From Chitinophaga sp. Cy-1792 (GTDB lineage: Bacteria; Bacteroidota; Bacteroidia; Chitinophagales; Chitinophagaceae): 64,000 nucleotides of DNA. Positions 54,255 to 63,900 of this stretch are shown here, piece after piece; positions within the stretch are counted from its first letter, which is position 1, and every line of letters starts with the position of its first letter. The position numbers and the translations under genes are program-made. The notes beneath the pieces were generated by a model. That model searched no databases, was not told the origin of the DNA, and saw only the letters and a program-made list of their open reading frames with translations. The stretch spans positions 1,612,001-1,676,000 of the forward strand of contig NZ_VWWO01000002.1 of NCBI RefSeq assembly GCF_011752935.1. The letters run 5' to 3'.

Positions 54255-54290
54255 ATTTACGCAATCGTTCCCGGCTACGATTACGTAAAT
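54255..54290. promoter_or_regulatory. 14-bp inverted repeat upstream of the PL9 gene
   Basis: ATTTACGCAATCGT (54255-54268) and ACGATTACGTAAAT (54277-54290) pair at 13 of 14 positions around an 8-bp spacer, about 63 bp before the start codon. It could be a regulator site or an RNA hairpin. Confidence 0.6.
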
Positions 54291-54353
54291 ATATTCTGCC
54301 AGAAGCGGGGTAGGCCATGATAAGTTTTATAATTTCTGTGAAAATCTTACGTT

Positions 54354-56855
54354 ATGAAAAATTGTTTACTCACAGTTTTTTGCCTCCTCGTTGTTAACCT
54401 GGCAAAAAGCCAACAGGTACTGTACGTTTCTCCTTCAGGCAGTGCCAGTAACCCGGGCACTGTTATTGGCGCACCTACCACCCTCGAAAATGCCATCGCC
54501 ACAGTAGCTGGCGGCGGTACCATTTATATGCGCGGCGGTACCTATAGTTACAGTACCACCGTTGTTATTGCGGATAATAACAACGGCAGCAGTGCTGCCA
54601 GGAAAAGTATTGTAGCCTACAACGCGGAAGTTCCGGTGCTGGATTTCAGCGGACAGACTACCGCAGATGCCAACAGGGGTATGGTACTTGATGGCGACTA
54701 CTGGACCATCAGCGGAATTACCTTTAAAGGGGCGGGAGATAATGGTATGTTGTTATCCGGAAACAGCAACATTATCTCTAATTGCATCTTCACAAAAAAC
54801 AGGGACTCGGGATTGCAGCTCAGTCGCTACAAAACCAGCAATGCTACACTGGCTACCTGGCCATCAGACAACCAGGTACTGAACTGTGAAGCATTCGATA
54901 ACCAGGATCCTGGCAATGAAAATGCCGATGGTTTTGCAGCCAAACTTACCTGTGGCACGGGGAATGTTTTCAGGAACTGTATTTCTCATAATAATATCGA
55001 TGATGGCTGGGATTTCTATGCGAAAACAGATACCGGTCCAATCGGTCCTGTTACACTGGAAAACTGTATTTCTTACAACAATGGCGTGCTTTCTTCCGGC
55101 GCTACTTCTGGCAGTGGCGATAAGAACGGTTTCAAACTGGGAGGTTCCGGCATTGCCGTGAATCATATCGTACGCAGGTGTATCGCCTTTGGAAATGGCC
55201 ACCATGGCTTTACAGATAACGATAACCCCGGCAATATCGAAGTAACCAATAATACCAGTTACAACAATGCGGAGTCAAATTTCAATTTTCGTACCGGCAG
55301 TACCGCTACTTTCAGGAATAATATATCCCTGAGTGCCGGTTCCAGCGATAAAAGCAATGGTACAGAGGTTGGAAGTACAAATGTATGGTGGAAGAATAAT
55401 GTCAGCACTAACAGTGGAAGCCTCGTTATCAGCAGTGCTGATTTTGTTACACTAACCCCTAATATTACACGGAGTGCAGATGGCACGCCGCAGCTGGGCA
55501 ATTTCCTGGCATTGGCAGCAGGTAGCGATATGATCGATGCCGGTATCGCTACTACAGGTATCACCTATAACGGTGCAGCCCCGGATCTGGGAGCGAGGGA
55601 ATATAGCGGTACCAGCACTACCACCTACACACTCGCCACCAGCATTACTCCTGCAGGTGCCGGAACAGTGAGCGCTTCTCCGGCTGGTGGCAGCTATGCC
55701 CCCGGAACGCTGGTAACTGTGACTGCAAGCCCTGCCTCGGGGTATACCTTCAGTGGCTGGAGTGGTAGCAGTACCGCAACTACTGCTGCTGTAAATATTA
55801 CTATGGATGCTAACAAATCGCTGGTTGCCAATTTTTCCGCTACTGGCACTTCCGGTTATACCTTAACGACAAGCGCTTCTCCCGCTGCTGGCGGAAGTAT
55901 CACCAGAAGTCCCAATGCAACGTCCTATGCCGCCGGTACGGTAGTTACGCTGACTGCCGTTCCGGCCACTGGCTATAGTTTCGCTGGCTGGAGTGGCAAT
56001 GCAAGTGGTTCATCTATTGCTACTACTGTTACCATGAATAGTAACCTGAGTGTTACCGCTGGTTTTAGCAGTACTGGTACAGGAAGTACTTTGTTAATAG
56101 ATGATGCAGCTACGGCTACCGGTGGCTATTGCAGCGCTGATGGAAGCAGACAGAATACTTATAGCGGCGCTTATGGCGGATACTATATTAATCTGTCCAA
56201 CTCAGCTTCCAAGGGTGTAAACTACGCTGTCAATGTGCCTGCTGCGGGCTCCTATACGTTGCAGTGGCGCTATTCCAATGGTGGCAGCAGTGTTTCTACT
56301 ACCGCCCGGGTGCTGGTTAATGGCAACATTGTGGTGAGCAATGTCCAGTTCCCCGTTACCAGTAGCTGGACAGACTGGAATACGACCGGATTGGTCAGTG
56401 TGAGTCTGGCTGCAGGAAATAACACCATTCGCCTGGAAACTACAGAAGCTAAAGAGTTTGCAGTTATTGACTGGTTACAGGTGGTAGGTGCTTCACCTGC
56501 TGCGGGTTCCTGTAGTGCTTCCCTGGCAGCGGTGAATAGTGCTGCTGTATCCATTGCCAGCGGTTATAGTAATGAAAATAATCTGTCCCATGCAATCAAC
56601 GCCGCGGATGCAACGATCTATCCTAATCCAGCTTTGGGCGATGCCACGTTAAAATACAACAACCCTAAGGCGGGTATGGTATGGATTGGGCTGTATAGCA
56701 ATACAGGTATATTACTGAAGCTGGTACAGAACAAGACCCTTCCTGCCGGCGTATATCAGGTGGCATTACCAGCTGCCGCTCTACCTGCTGGTAGCTATAT
56801 GGTAAGGCTGATTATTAATAAGCAACCACAAAGTGTGCAGCTGATCAGGCAATAA
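54354..56855 (+). CDS. PL9-type pectate lyase with InlB-like repeats, CBM and T9SS sorting domain
   Basis: An 833-residue secreted protein (signal peptide ending AKSQQ). Residues about 25-415 are a parallel beta-helix with PL9 pectate lyase features: ENADGFAAKLTCGTGNVF and NIDDGWDFYAK supply calcium-ligand aspartates, and the catalytic lysine is Lys261 in KNGFKLGG. Two Flg_new/InlB-B-type repeats (about 425-495 and 500-575, each with GYxFxGWSG) follow, then a CBM35/CBM6-like sandwich (about 580-720). The C-terminal about 80 residues (IYPNPALGDATLKY to VQLIRQ) are a T9SS type A sorting domain. It cleaves polygalacturonate by beta-elimination at or outside the cell surface. Confidence 0.9.
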   Translation: MKNCLLTVFCLLVVNLAKSQQVLYVSPSGSASNPGTVIGAPTTLENAIATVAGGGTIYMRGGTYSYSTTVVIADNNNGSSAARKSIVAYNAEVPVLDFSGQTTADANRGMVLDGDYWTISGITFKGAGDNGMLLSGNSNIISNCIFTKNRDSGLQLSRYKTSNATLATWPSDNQVLNCEAFDNQDPGNENADGFAAKLTCGTGNVFRNCISHNNIDDGWDFYAKTDTGPIGPVTLENCISYNNGVLSSGATSGSGDKNGFKLGGSGIAVNHIVRRCIAFGNGHHGFTDNDNPGNIEVTNNTSYNNAESNFNFRTGSTATFRNNISLSAGSSDKSNGTEVGSTNVWWKNNVSTNSGSLVISSADFVTLTPNITRSADGTPQLGNFLALAAGSDMIDAGIATTGITYNGAAPDLGAREYSGTSTTTYTLATSITPAGAGTVSASPAGGSYAPGTLVTVTASPASGYTFSGWSGSSTATTAAVNITMDANKSLVANFSATGTSGYTLTTSASPAAGGSITRSPNATSYAAGTVVTLTAVPATGYSFAGWSGNASGSSIATTVTMNSNLSVTAGFSSTGTGSTLLIDDAATATGGYCSADGSRQNTYSGAYGGYYINLSNSASKGVNYAVNVPAAGSYTLQWRYSNGGSSVSTTARVLVNGNIVVSNVQFPVTSSWTDWNTTGLVSVSLAAGNNTIRLETTEAKEFAVIDWLQVVGASPAAGSCSASLAAVNSAAVSIASGYSNENNLSHAINAADATIYPNPALGDATLKYNNPKAGMVWIGLYSNTGILLKLVQNKTLPAGVYQVALPAAALPAGSYMVRLIINKQPQSVQLIRQ

Positions 56856-57047
56856 CAGATTAAGAGCTGGTTGTAAGGGACAAAACGGCTTCCGCTATTC
56901 CGCCCGGAATGTAGTTAGTTATTAATTTATGAGTAAAGTACTGGTCATATGGGAAGATACGCCTTCACCTGTTGTACAGAAGACCAGACTTTCACCTGTT
57001 CTGACCAGGATGTAGTTAAGTAAAAGATAGCTGGAGAATTCAATATG

Positions 57048-57076
57048 GGCTGACCAGGGAACTGGTCAGCCTTTTT
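57048..57076. terminator. Terminator downstream of the PL9 gene
   Basis: GGCTGACCAG-GGAA-CTGGTCAGCC followed by TTTTTG. The stretch from 56856 to here also contains TTCACCTGTT twice. Confidence 0.85.
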
Positions 57077-57132
57077 GTAATTGATTGCAAGAGTTACACT
57101 GCAATTATTATTGAACCTATAATTTTATTGTG

Positions 57133-57579
57133 CTATTTTTTTACCAGTGTATAGGTCATTCTGTCGCCTTTGGTCAGCGCATTCTCTACATAATATACCA
57201 GCGTTTTACAATCATAACTGGCGACAGTGCCGGAAAGAATCCCGTCGCTGGTAAGTGTTTTGCCACTAACTGTCCAGGTGCCCTGTTCACTGCCTGAGGG
57301 GCTGCATACAGTACCCATATCATCATATTTATAGGTACCATTGCTGTTGAGCGTCAGCATATCATCCTTTTCACAGTCGTCCATGGCAGCGAGGAAATCC
57401 ACAGGGGTAGTACTGGTAGGTGATTTATATTCCAGTCCGGTAAGGCGGTAGCTGCCAGACAGGCCGCTCATACTTACCTCACAGGAAGGCGTGGAGGATT
57501 CACTTTTTTCTTTCTTACAGGCGAACATGGTTCCGAAGGCAAGGGCCACAAATGCCCATTTGATAGTAGCTGTTTTCAT
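57133..57579 (-). CDS. Lipocalin-like small lipoprotein
   Basis: A 148-residue lipoprotein from the ATG at 57579 (lipobox ending FAC at Cys21); the frame continues to 57675 without homology. The mature part fits the lipocalin-like domain often found in Bacteroidota lipoproteins: SGSYRLTGLEYKSP at the start, MLTLNSNGTYKYDD in the middle and GTWTVSGKTL. Four cysteines are placed as likely disulphides. No ligand is known. It stands alone on this strand. Confidence 0.75.
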   Translation of the reverse strand: MKTATIKWAFVALAFGTMFACKKEKSESSTPSCEVSMSGLSGSYRLTGLEYKSPTSTTPVDFLAAMDDCEKDDMLTLNSNGTYKYDDMGTVCSPSGSEQGTWTVSGKTLTSDGILSGTVASYDCKTLVYYVENALTKGDRMTYTLVKK

Positions 57580-57848
57580 ACTTTTCGTTTGTTGGATAAA
57601 ACTTGTGTTTGAAAATAGTACCCCTGTCAGCGGGCAGATGGTTGGGGGAAAAAGAAAAAAAATATTTTTTGTCATTTACCCAACCTTTGCGAAAAAATAG
57701 GGGTATTGGTATGTAGACAGCCTATGCCGGTGTATGGATTGTTAGCAGCGATAACTATATTTACCTCCGGGAAGGGGAAAAAATGAAAGTTTTGCTTATT
57801 ATTTATACCGGTCAGGAATTTAAAGTGCTATTTAAAGGGAACAACTAA

Positions 57849-58697
57849 ATGTTAAGGTTAATAAAGAATGCCACTGTAGCAGGATTAATGATGGGAGCCG
57901 CCGGAGTGACGGGTTGTGGAACTTCTATGAAACTATCGATCCCCACTACCTTTAAGGAACAGGCGACCATGGAACATGTCAATGGGGCCAGAGGGAATAA
58001 AATGCAGGTATCCGGTATCAGCACGTCGAAAATTAAAAGAGGAATACATCTTAGTTCCCCGGCACCCGGAAGAACACGGAATTTTTTCCTGGAGAACCTT
58101 TTCCTCAACCAGGTCGGGGGCCAGTTGTCAGAAACCATGCAGCAGGAAAAGGCCAAATTCAGCTATAGTATCTCAGATGGACAAACCACCTTGAATATCT
58201 ATGCCCACGAAAAAGAATTAAACCGTAAAGTAGAATATGAAAGCGTCAAACCAAGAGATTTCCTGAGCGGCTTCGAAATACTTCAATACCACTCTTATGT
58301 GTTTTCTGCCATGATCACACCAGAAAACGGGAATGGTATTAACCACTGGGAATTACTGCTGTCCAATGTTTACGACAGGCAGGCCCTGCACGATAATAAT
58401 CCCTTTGCATTCGCCGGCCAGGAAGACAGCGGCATCGCAACGGATGGCAGTGATACCATTTACCTTAAGCCACTTAGTATAAAAAAGACAGAACTCTCCA
58501 ATGGAAAAGAAGGTAAACTGCCCTTCAAACTTTTTGCAGGATACGAACTCAGTACAAAAGACGGTGTTGTTGCTGTCGTTGACCTGATTGACAGAAATAT
58601 CTGGTTCTATAAGGAGCTGGACGCCAGCGAAAGATTGAATATAAGCGCCATCGGAACCGCTATATTCGCCAGAAGGGTAAAAGACGCCAAATGGTAA
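57849..58697 (+). CDS. Lipoprotein of unknown function
   Basis: A 282-residue protein with a lipobox ending at Cys23 (GVTGC). The mature part is a mixed alpha/beta sequence with phrases such as GRTRNFFLENLFLNQVGGQLSETMQQEK and SYVFSAMITPENGNGINHWELLLSNVYDRQ. I recognise no family. It lies 1 gene away from the ECF sigma factor and is not clearly in an operon with it. Confidence 0.7.
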   Translation: MLRLIKNATVAGLMMGAAGVTGCGTSMKLSIPTTFKEQATMEHVNGARGNKMQVSGISTSKIKRGIHLSSPAPGRTRNFFLENLFLNQVGGQLSETMQQEKAKFSYSISDGQTTLNIYAHEKELNRKVEYESVKPRDFLSGFEILQYHSYVFSAMITPENGNGINHWELLLSNVYDRQALHDNNPFAFAGQEDSGIATDGSDTIYLKPLSIKKTELSNGKEGKLPFKLFAGYELSTKDGVVAVVDLIDRNIWFYKELDASERLNISAIGTAIFARRVKDAKW

Positions 58698-58883
58698 TCT
58701 GTCGGTAAATGACGAACACCCTTCCTGTAGAGGGTTGCATGGGTGCCATATAAAACCCGGCACCCGGTTAGCAGCCAACAGATATCTACCCATCTATGAT
58801 ATGATATAATATGCTAGGTTATGTGATGGACGCGAATGGATCAATAAATATTAAGCAGGACTATAAAAGAATAATAATACGTA

Positions 58884-59435
58884 ATTAACCATACTCAGGT
58901 ACTGGAACAGGATTTATACAATATTATTGTTGAATGCCGCACAGGTAAAAGGAAGGCACAGGAACAACTGTATCGTCAGTTGTACGGCTTTGCCATGGCA
59001 ATCGCCATGCGCTACGCCGTCGACGAGCACGAAGCCGCCGATATCCTGGCCCATGCCTTTGTTAAAATGTTCCGTAGTATCCATACTTTTGACGAAACAA
59101 AAGGTAACGTACACGGATGGTTGAAACGTATCGTCATCAATGAAGCCCTGGATCATATCAAACAACGTAGTAAATTCGTCAGCCTTGAACTGGAAACCGT
59201 CGAAGAACCCGCCATCAATAATGAAGTAATAGAGAAATCCAATGCCGCAGCTATACTGGCATTAGTCCGGCAACTGCCACCCGCCACACATGCTGTATTC
59301 GTGCTATATGCCGTCGACGGGTACACGCATAAAGAAATAGCTGCCCGGTTGAATATCAGCGAAGGAACAAGTAAATGGCACCTGAGTGAGGCAAGAAAGT
59401 TACTACAGCAAAAACTGACCGCGGTAAAAACATAG
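58884..59435 (+). CDS. ECF-type sigma factor with no standard start codon
   Basis: The frame from the in-frame stop at 58875 contains no ATG or GTG before region 2. The TTG at 58980 would delete the first helix (EQLYRQLYGFAMAIAMRYA) of sigma region 2. I place the start provisionally at an ATT (58884, followed by NHTQVLEQDLYN); a CTG at 58902 is the other candidate. Region 2 (about 32-100, EAADILAHAFVKMFRSI, NVHGWLKRIVINEALDHIKQR) and region 4 (about 125-175, YTHKEIAARLNISEGTSKWHLSEARK) are otherwise complete. The downstream gene encodes a probable membrane partner. Start codon choice is the weak point. Confidence 0.8.
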   Translation: MNHTQVLEQDLYNIIVECRTGKRKAQEQLYRQLYGFAMAIAMRYAVDEHEAADILAHAFVKMFRSIHTFDETKGNVHGWLKRIVINEALDHIKQRSKFVSLELETVEEPAINNEVIEKSNAAAILALVRQLPPATHAVFVLYAVDGYTHKEIAARLNISEGTSKWHLSEARKLLQQKLTAVKT

Positions 59436-59527
59436 TAGTAACACCACAACGACAATAAACAACAAGGATTTTATACCTGGATGAAGCAACAAATATTTAA
59501 GTAATAACTAACACCGATTAATACATA

Positions 59528-60496
59528 GTGAATAGTACCACACCATACGAAAAATTATTGGCCACCAAACTGGATCAAGTGCCTGTCCCTCATCTGGAGG
59601 ACAGCATCTGGGCTAGTATTGGCGCCCAATTAGATGCTATGGTGGGTATCCCAGATCACCATCCCGATAGTACCCCTGATCATCATCCCGACGCAGGCCA
59701 CAGCCACAATACCGATGCTGCACCGGATCATCATTCCGATGCTGCACCAGACCATACAGGTACAAATGCAGATCACCATCCTGACGGAGGTCATAACCAT
59801 AATGCCGATACCGCGCCTGATCATCATCCTGATGCTGCACCTGACCATACAGGTACAAATGCAAATCATCATCCTGACGCAGGCCACAACCACAATGCCG
59901 ATACTGCTACGGATCATCATCCTGATGCTACTCCTGATCATCCAGATGAAGGACCAGACCAGCAACCTGAAACCGCACCGGACAATGCAACGAACGCTAC
60001 TCCCGGCAACCATCCTGCAACAACATTCCCCAAATCCTGGAGCTGGTACGGATTGGGAGGAATCGTTGCCATTACCGCTACCGTGTGGTTCTTTAATCTA
60101 AAACCCAATCAATCATCTAACCAAAAAATAACTATAGATACAACATTACAAATAGCTATTCCTGTACCAACGCCGGCACCTGATACCTTGCGGCAAACAG
60201 ATACTATGCAAATCATGCCGCTAACTCCACAGACTCCACCAGTACCAATTCCTTCAGTTGATACTCCTGCAGTTAGTGATACCGTACCTGCCCCTGAATA
60301 TGAATCAGGCCCCCAACGCGTGCTGCCACTATTTGTGCCAGACAGCGTACCCGCAAAAGCAGTACCGCCTGCAATACCCAATAATACACCAGCACCCGTA
60401 AAGCCCGCTCCGCCCAAACCCCGCGGCGTAAAAGGTATTACGGCTGATGACTATAAAATTTCTGTCAGTAAAGACTCTACCAAAGGGAATCAGTAA
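59528..60496 (+). CDS. Membrane protein with His/Asp-rich repeats, probable anti-sigma partner
   Basis: A 322-residue protein from the GTG at 59528. The N-terminus (PYEKLLATKLDQVPVPHLEDSIW) resembles that of proteins paired with ECF sigma factors in Chitinophagaceae. Residues about 40-160 are an almost pure repeat of DHHPDA, PDHTGTNA and HNHNAD, with a 31-residue (93-bp) period in about 2.5 copies. A transmembrane helix follows (about 174-190, WYGLGGIVAITATVWFF) and then a Pro-rich periplasmic tail. The His and Asp content suggests divalent metal binding (inference). It lies 92 bp after the sigma gene. Confidence 0.82.
   Translation: MNSTTPYEKLLATKLDQVPVPHLEDSIWASIGAQLDAMVGIPDHHPDSTPDHHPDAGHSHNTDAAPDHHSDAAPDHTGTNADHHPDGGHNHNADTAPDHHPDAAPDHTGTNANHHPDAGHNHNADTATDHHPDATPDHPDEGPDQQPETAPDNATNATPGNHPATTFPKSWSWYGLGGIVAITATVWFFNLKPNQSSNQKITIDTTLQIAIPVPTPAPDTLRQTDTMQIMPLTPQTPPVPIPSVDTPAVSDTVPAPEYESGPQRVLPLFVPDSVPAKAVPPAIPNNTPAPVKPAPPKPRGVKGITADDYKISVSKDSTKGNQ
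59649..59945 (+). repeat. 93-bp coding repeat in the His/Asp-rich gene
   Basis: Imperfect tandem units of 93 bp encoding 31 residues built from DHHPD, APDHTG and HNHNAD. The same DNA is free of stop codons in other frames, which explains the long overlapping frames there. Confidence 0.8.
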
Positions 60497-60884
60497 GCAT
60501 AATGTTATCATCTAACGGTAATTGATAAACGATTCCGGCAAAACAATAACGTCTCCCCATATATTAATTTATTCTTAACCACACGCATATCAATGACGCT
60601 TTCTGCCTGAGTATTAACCCATAGCCTTCAACGTTATATATTTCCCTGTAACTGTTTTTTATTAATTAGTCCACTAAAACAGTAGACTTTGTGAAATTTA
60701 TTGTATTATTGTACCGGCAGGCTTTCTCGCGACAGGGTAGGTCTACGTCTTTTTCATCCTCCATGCTGAACCCTTTTATGCGAACAACCAGAATTTACCA
60801 TGATAAACAATTATTCCAACATGCAACATATTTGTCAGCCGACAATTTTCCGATGTTGAATCTGATCTGATCATAAAATAAAAA

Positions 60885-60912
60885 AGCCGGAACTGTTGGC
60901 GCAGTTCCGGCT
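60885..60912. terminator. Hairpin in the susC leader with minus-strand terminator polarity
   Basis: AGCCGGAACTG and CAGTTCCGGCT pair perfectly around a 6-base loop. On the plus strand it is followed by GGCAAAAAA, so it is not a terminator there; on the minus strand it is followed by a T-run. Confidence 0.6.
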
Positions 60913-60940
60913 GGCAAAAAAGGCTGTGGGACATTTTACA

Positions 60941-60963
60941 GTGCGGTATGATCATACCTGCAC
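60941..60963 (+). other. Second hairpin in the susC leader
   Basis: GTGCGGTATGA and TCATACC-T-GCAC pair around the palindrome GGTATGATCATACC, with one bulged T. A T-rich run (TTATTTTTT) follows after five bases, 30 bases before the ATG, so it may act as an attenuator. Confidence 0.5.
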
Positions 60964-60995
60964 CGGCCTTATTTTTTAATACCAAAGTAAAGATA

Positions 60996-63900
60996 ATGAA
61001 AATTGCTATTGCATGCAGTTTAGGACTGCTATTGCCCTATATCTCCATAGGTCAGCAGCCACAAAATCCAACTAACAAAAAACAGGAAGACATCATCCAG
61101 CACAACATTTCCCTGTCAGGAAAAGTAATTGATGCAAAAACTTCCCAACCGCTCGAAGGCGCTACCGTACATATCAAAGGTACAACGCACGAAGTGCAGA
61201 CCAACCAGCAGGGCGACTTCTTCTTCCGGACAGGACAGAAAGTTCCCGTGGTATATATTATCTCCGTCATCGGGTACCAGCTGAAGGAAATTTATGTAGA
61301 CAAAGCCAATGCAGGCAATATCCCGCTTTCCGAACTTACCCAGCAACTCAATGACGTAGTGGTGGTAGGCTACGGCACGCAGAAACGGCGCGATCTTACC
61401 AGCGCTATCTCTTCGGTGAAGGGAGCGGAGGTAACCAGCGTTCCGGTAGCCAGCTTCGATGCGCAGTTGCAGGGACGCGCGGCCGGCGTGCAAATCAACT
61501 CCAATACCGGTGTTCCCGGCGACGCCGTTTTTGTAAGGGTACGCGGTACTACTTCTATCAACGCGGATAATAATCCGCTTTATATTGTAGATGGTGTATT
61601 TATCAATAATACCAGCCTGCAATCAGTGAATACTGGTGGTCGCAGTACCTCTGTACTGGCGGATCTCAATCCTGCTGATATCGAAAATATTGAAGTGCTG
61701 AAAGATGCCAGCGCCACAGCGATTTACGGCTCCCGCGGCGCAAATGGTGTTATCATCATCACGACAAAACATGGTAGTTTCAATTCAAAACCAAAACTCA
61801 ATGTAGATGTTTCCGGTGGCACTGCCTGGGCGCCGAAGCTCTGGGATCTCACCACGGGGCCCCAGCACGCCACCCTCATCAACGAGTTTTATACTAACTC
61901 ACTCGCGGATGCCAAAGCTGCCGGGGATGCTGCGGGTATTGCGAAGTACAGCTACCTGCCTTTCCGCGCAAAAACGGATAACCCGAATGCAAGTCCCGCC
62001 CCACGTGGCCTCCCGTCTGAACAACAAACCTACGACCGCCTGGGCGAGGTTTTTCATAATGCCAGTCTGCAAAACTATAACCTATCGCTCTCCGGTGGCA
62101 ATAAAGAAACAAAATACTATATGGGTGGCGGCTATTCCCGCCAGGGTTCTATCCTGCAACCAATGTGGTTCGATAGGGTGAGCTTCAAACTCAACCTGGA
62201 CCAGCGTCTCAACGATCGTATCACGGTAGGTACCAGCAATAGCTTCTCCCGCAGTTACCGCAACCAGGGCCGCTCCGGTGATGGGCCGCAGGGAGGCCTC
62301 CTCCAGGCTGCGTTGCATACGCCTACCTATCTGCCGGAAGTGAATGCTGATGGTACACCTGCCCGCTGGGCGGGCTTCGATAACGTGCAGGTGCTTATCA
62401 ATAACTATGATGTTAATACAACCAGCCTGCGTTATATAGGTAATATTTATGCAGATGCCAACATTCTGCCCGACCTGAAGTTTCGTACTACCTTCAGTCT
62501 CGACTATAACAACTATAACGAATCGGAATACTGGAATAATCTGACCCAGCTGGGAGCTGCACCCACCAACGGGCTCGCTACCTCTGCCATCACTTCCAAT
62601 ACGGCATGGATAAACGAACAGACATTATCCTACCGTAAACAGGTGGCTACCGGCCATTTCCTGGGCGTGCTCATAGGGAATACCATCCAGAGTAATACTA
62701 TCGCGGTCACGTCCGCACAAGGCACCGGCTTCGCAAGTAATTCCTATAAGGATATATCGTCGGCGGCTATACGTACTTCCGGACAAACCTGGACGAAAGT
62801 AAACCTTGCGTCATTCTTCTCCCGCATCGACTACAACTATGCTGGTAAATATTACCTGGAAGCCAGCATCCGCGCGGATGGCTCTTCTAAATTCGGACAG
62901 GATAGCCGCTGGGGCTACTTCCCGGCTGTAGGCGCTTCCTGGCGTATCAAAGAAGAAAAATTCCTGAAAGATGATAACCGCATCAGCGACCTTAAAATCA
63001 GGGCTTCCTACGGTGTTACCGGCAACCAGGCCGGTATCGATAACTTCGCCTCTCAAGGCCTCTGGAGCGGTGGATGGGGGTACCCGGATGGTAGTACCGG
63101 CGATCAGCCGGGAACTGCGCCGCAACAGCTTTCCAATCAGCACCTCCAATGGGAAAGGACCAGCCAGGCCAATGCCGGTCTCGATCTTGGCCTCTTCGAC
63201 GGCCGTATCAGCCTCACTGCCGACGTTTACTATAAATATACTTCCAATGTACTGCTACGCCTGCCAGTACAAGGCAGCACCGGCTTCAGCTCCTTCAATA
63301 GCAATGCCGGCGAAATCAGTAATAAAGGGTATGAACTGGGTATCAATTCGGTAAATATCACCAATAAAGATTTTACCTGGAATACCAATTTCAGTATCTC
63401 CGGAAATACCAACAGGATTGAAAAACTGCCGACGCCTATCTACCAGTATAACCGCGATTGGATTATCATGCAGCAGGGTGCCCCGATGTATTCCTTCTGG
63501 CTCTATAAACAATTAGGGGTAGATAGTAAAACGGGCGACGTGATATTTGAAGGTGCCCAGAATGGTAAATTGCCGGTGTCTGCCAGAAAGGTAATGGGCA
63601 ATGCGATGCCTAAATTCTTCGGCGGTATCAGCAATACCTTCTCCTATAAAGGTTTTGACCTCAGTGTGCTGTTCTCTTATCAATATGGTAACAATGTTTA
63701 TAACCTGAATAAATTCTTCGGGGAAGGTGGTGGTACCCGCGATGCCAACCGTGTGCTCTTTGCTGATCAGCTAAACCGCTGGCAGAAACCTGGCGATGTT
63801 ACCGATGTACCCCGACTCACTGCCTATGGCCTCAACTATACGGTCGACCAGAACAGCCGCTTCCTCGAGGATGGCTCTTTCCTGCGCCTCAAAACGGTGA

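Larger units (their letters stand above)
53884..54353. other. Intergenic region between divergent genes
   Basis: About 470 bp. It carries a -7 box for the leftward gene (53925-53932), an ACGTATATACGT palindrome (54068-54079) and a 14-bp inverted repeat (54255-54290). A 62-codon frame at 54100-54288 has no supporting features and is not called. Confidence 0.6.
60497..60995. other. Intergenic region upstream of the second susC
   Basis: About 500 bp, AT-rich in its first 350 bases with no plausible gene. A weak -7 box CATATTTG is at 60827-60834. Two stem-loops lie at 60885-60912 and 60941-60963 in the probable leader of the second susC gene. Confidence 0.6.

Noticed and set aside
54100..54288. 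62-codon frame upstream of the PL9 gene
   Set aside because: Weak composition, no domain and it covers the 14-bp inverted repeat; not convincing as a gene.
56929..57015. 28-codon frame beginning MSKVLVIWEDTPSP
   Set aside because: It resembles the start of a response regulator but stops at once; too short to call a gene or a proven remnant.
59634..60101. 155-codon frame rich in Ile, Met and Thr
   Set aside because: It is the His/Asp repeat read in another frame; the real frame contains the sigma-partner N-terminus and a transmembrane helix.
60776..60985. 69-codon minus-strand frame upstream of the second susC
   Set aside because: It covers the leader hairpins and has no recognisable features, although the minus-strand terminator polarity made it worth a look.
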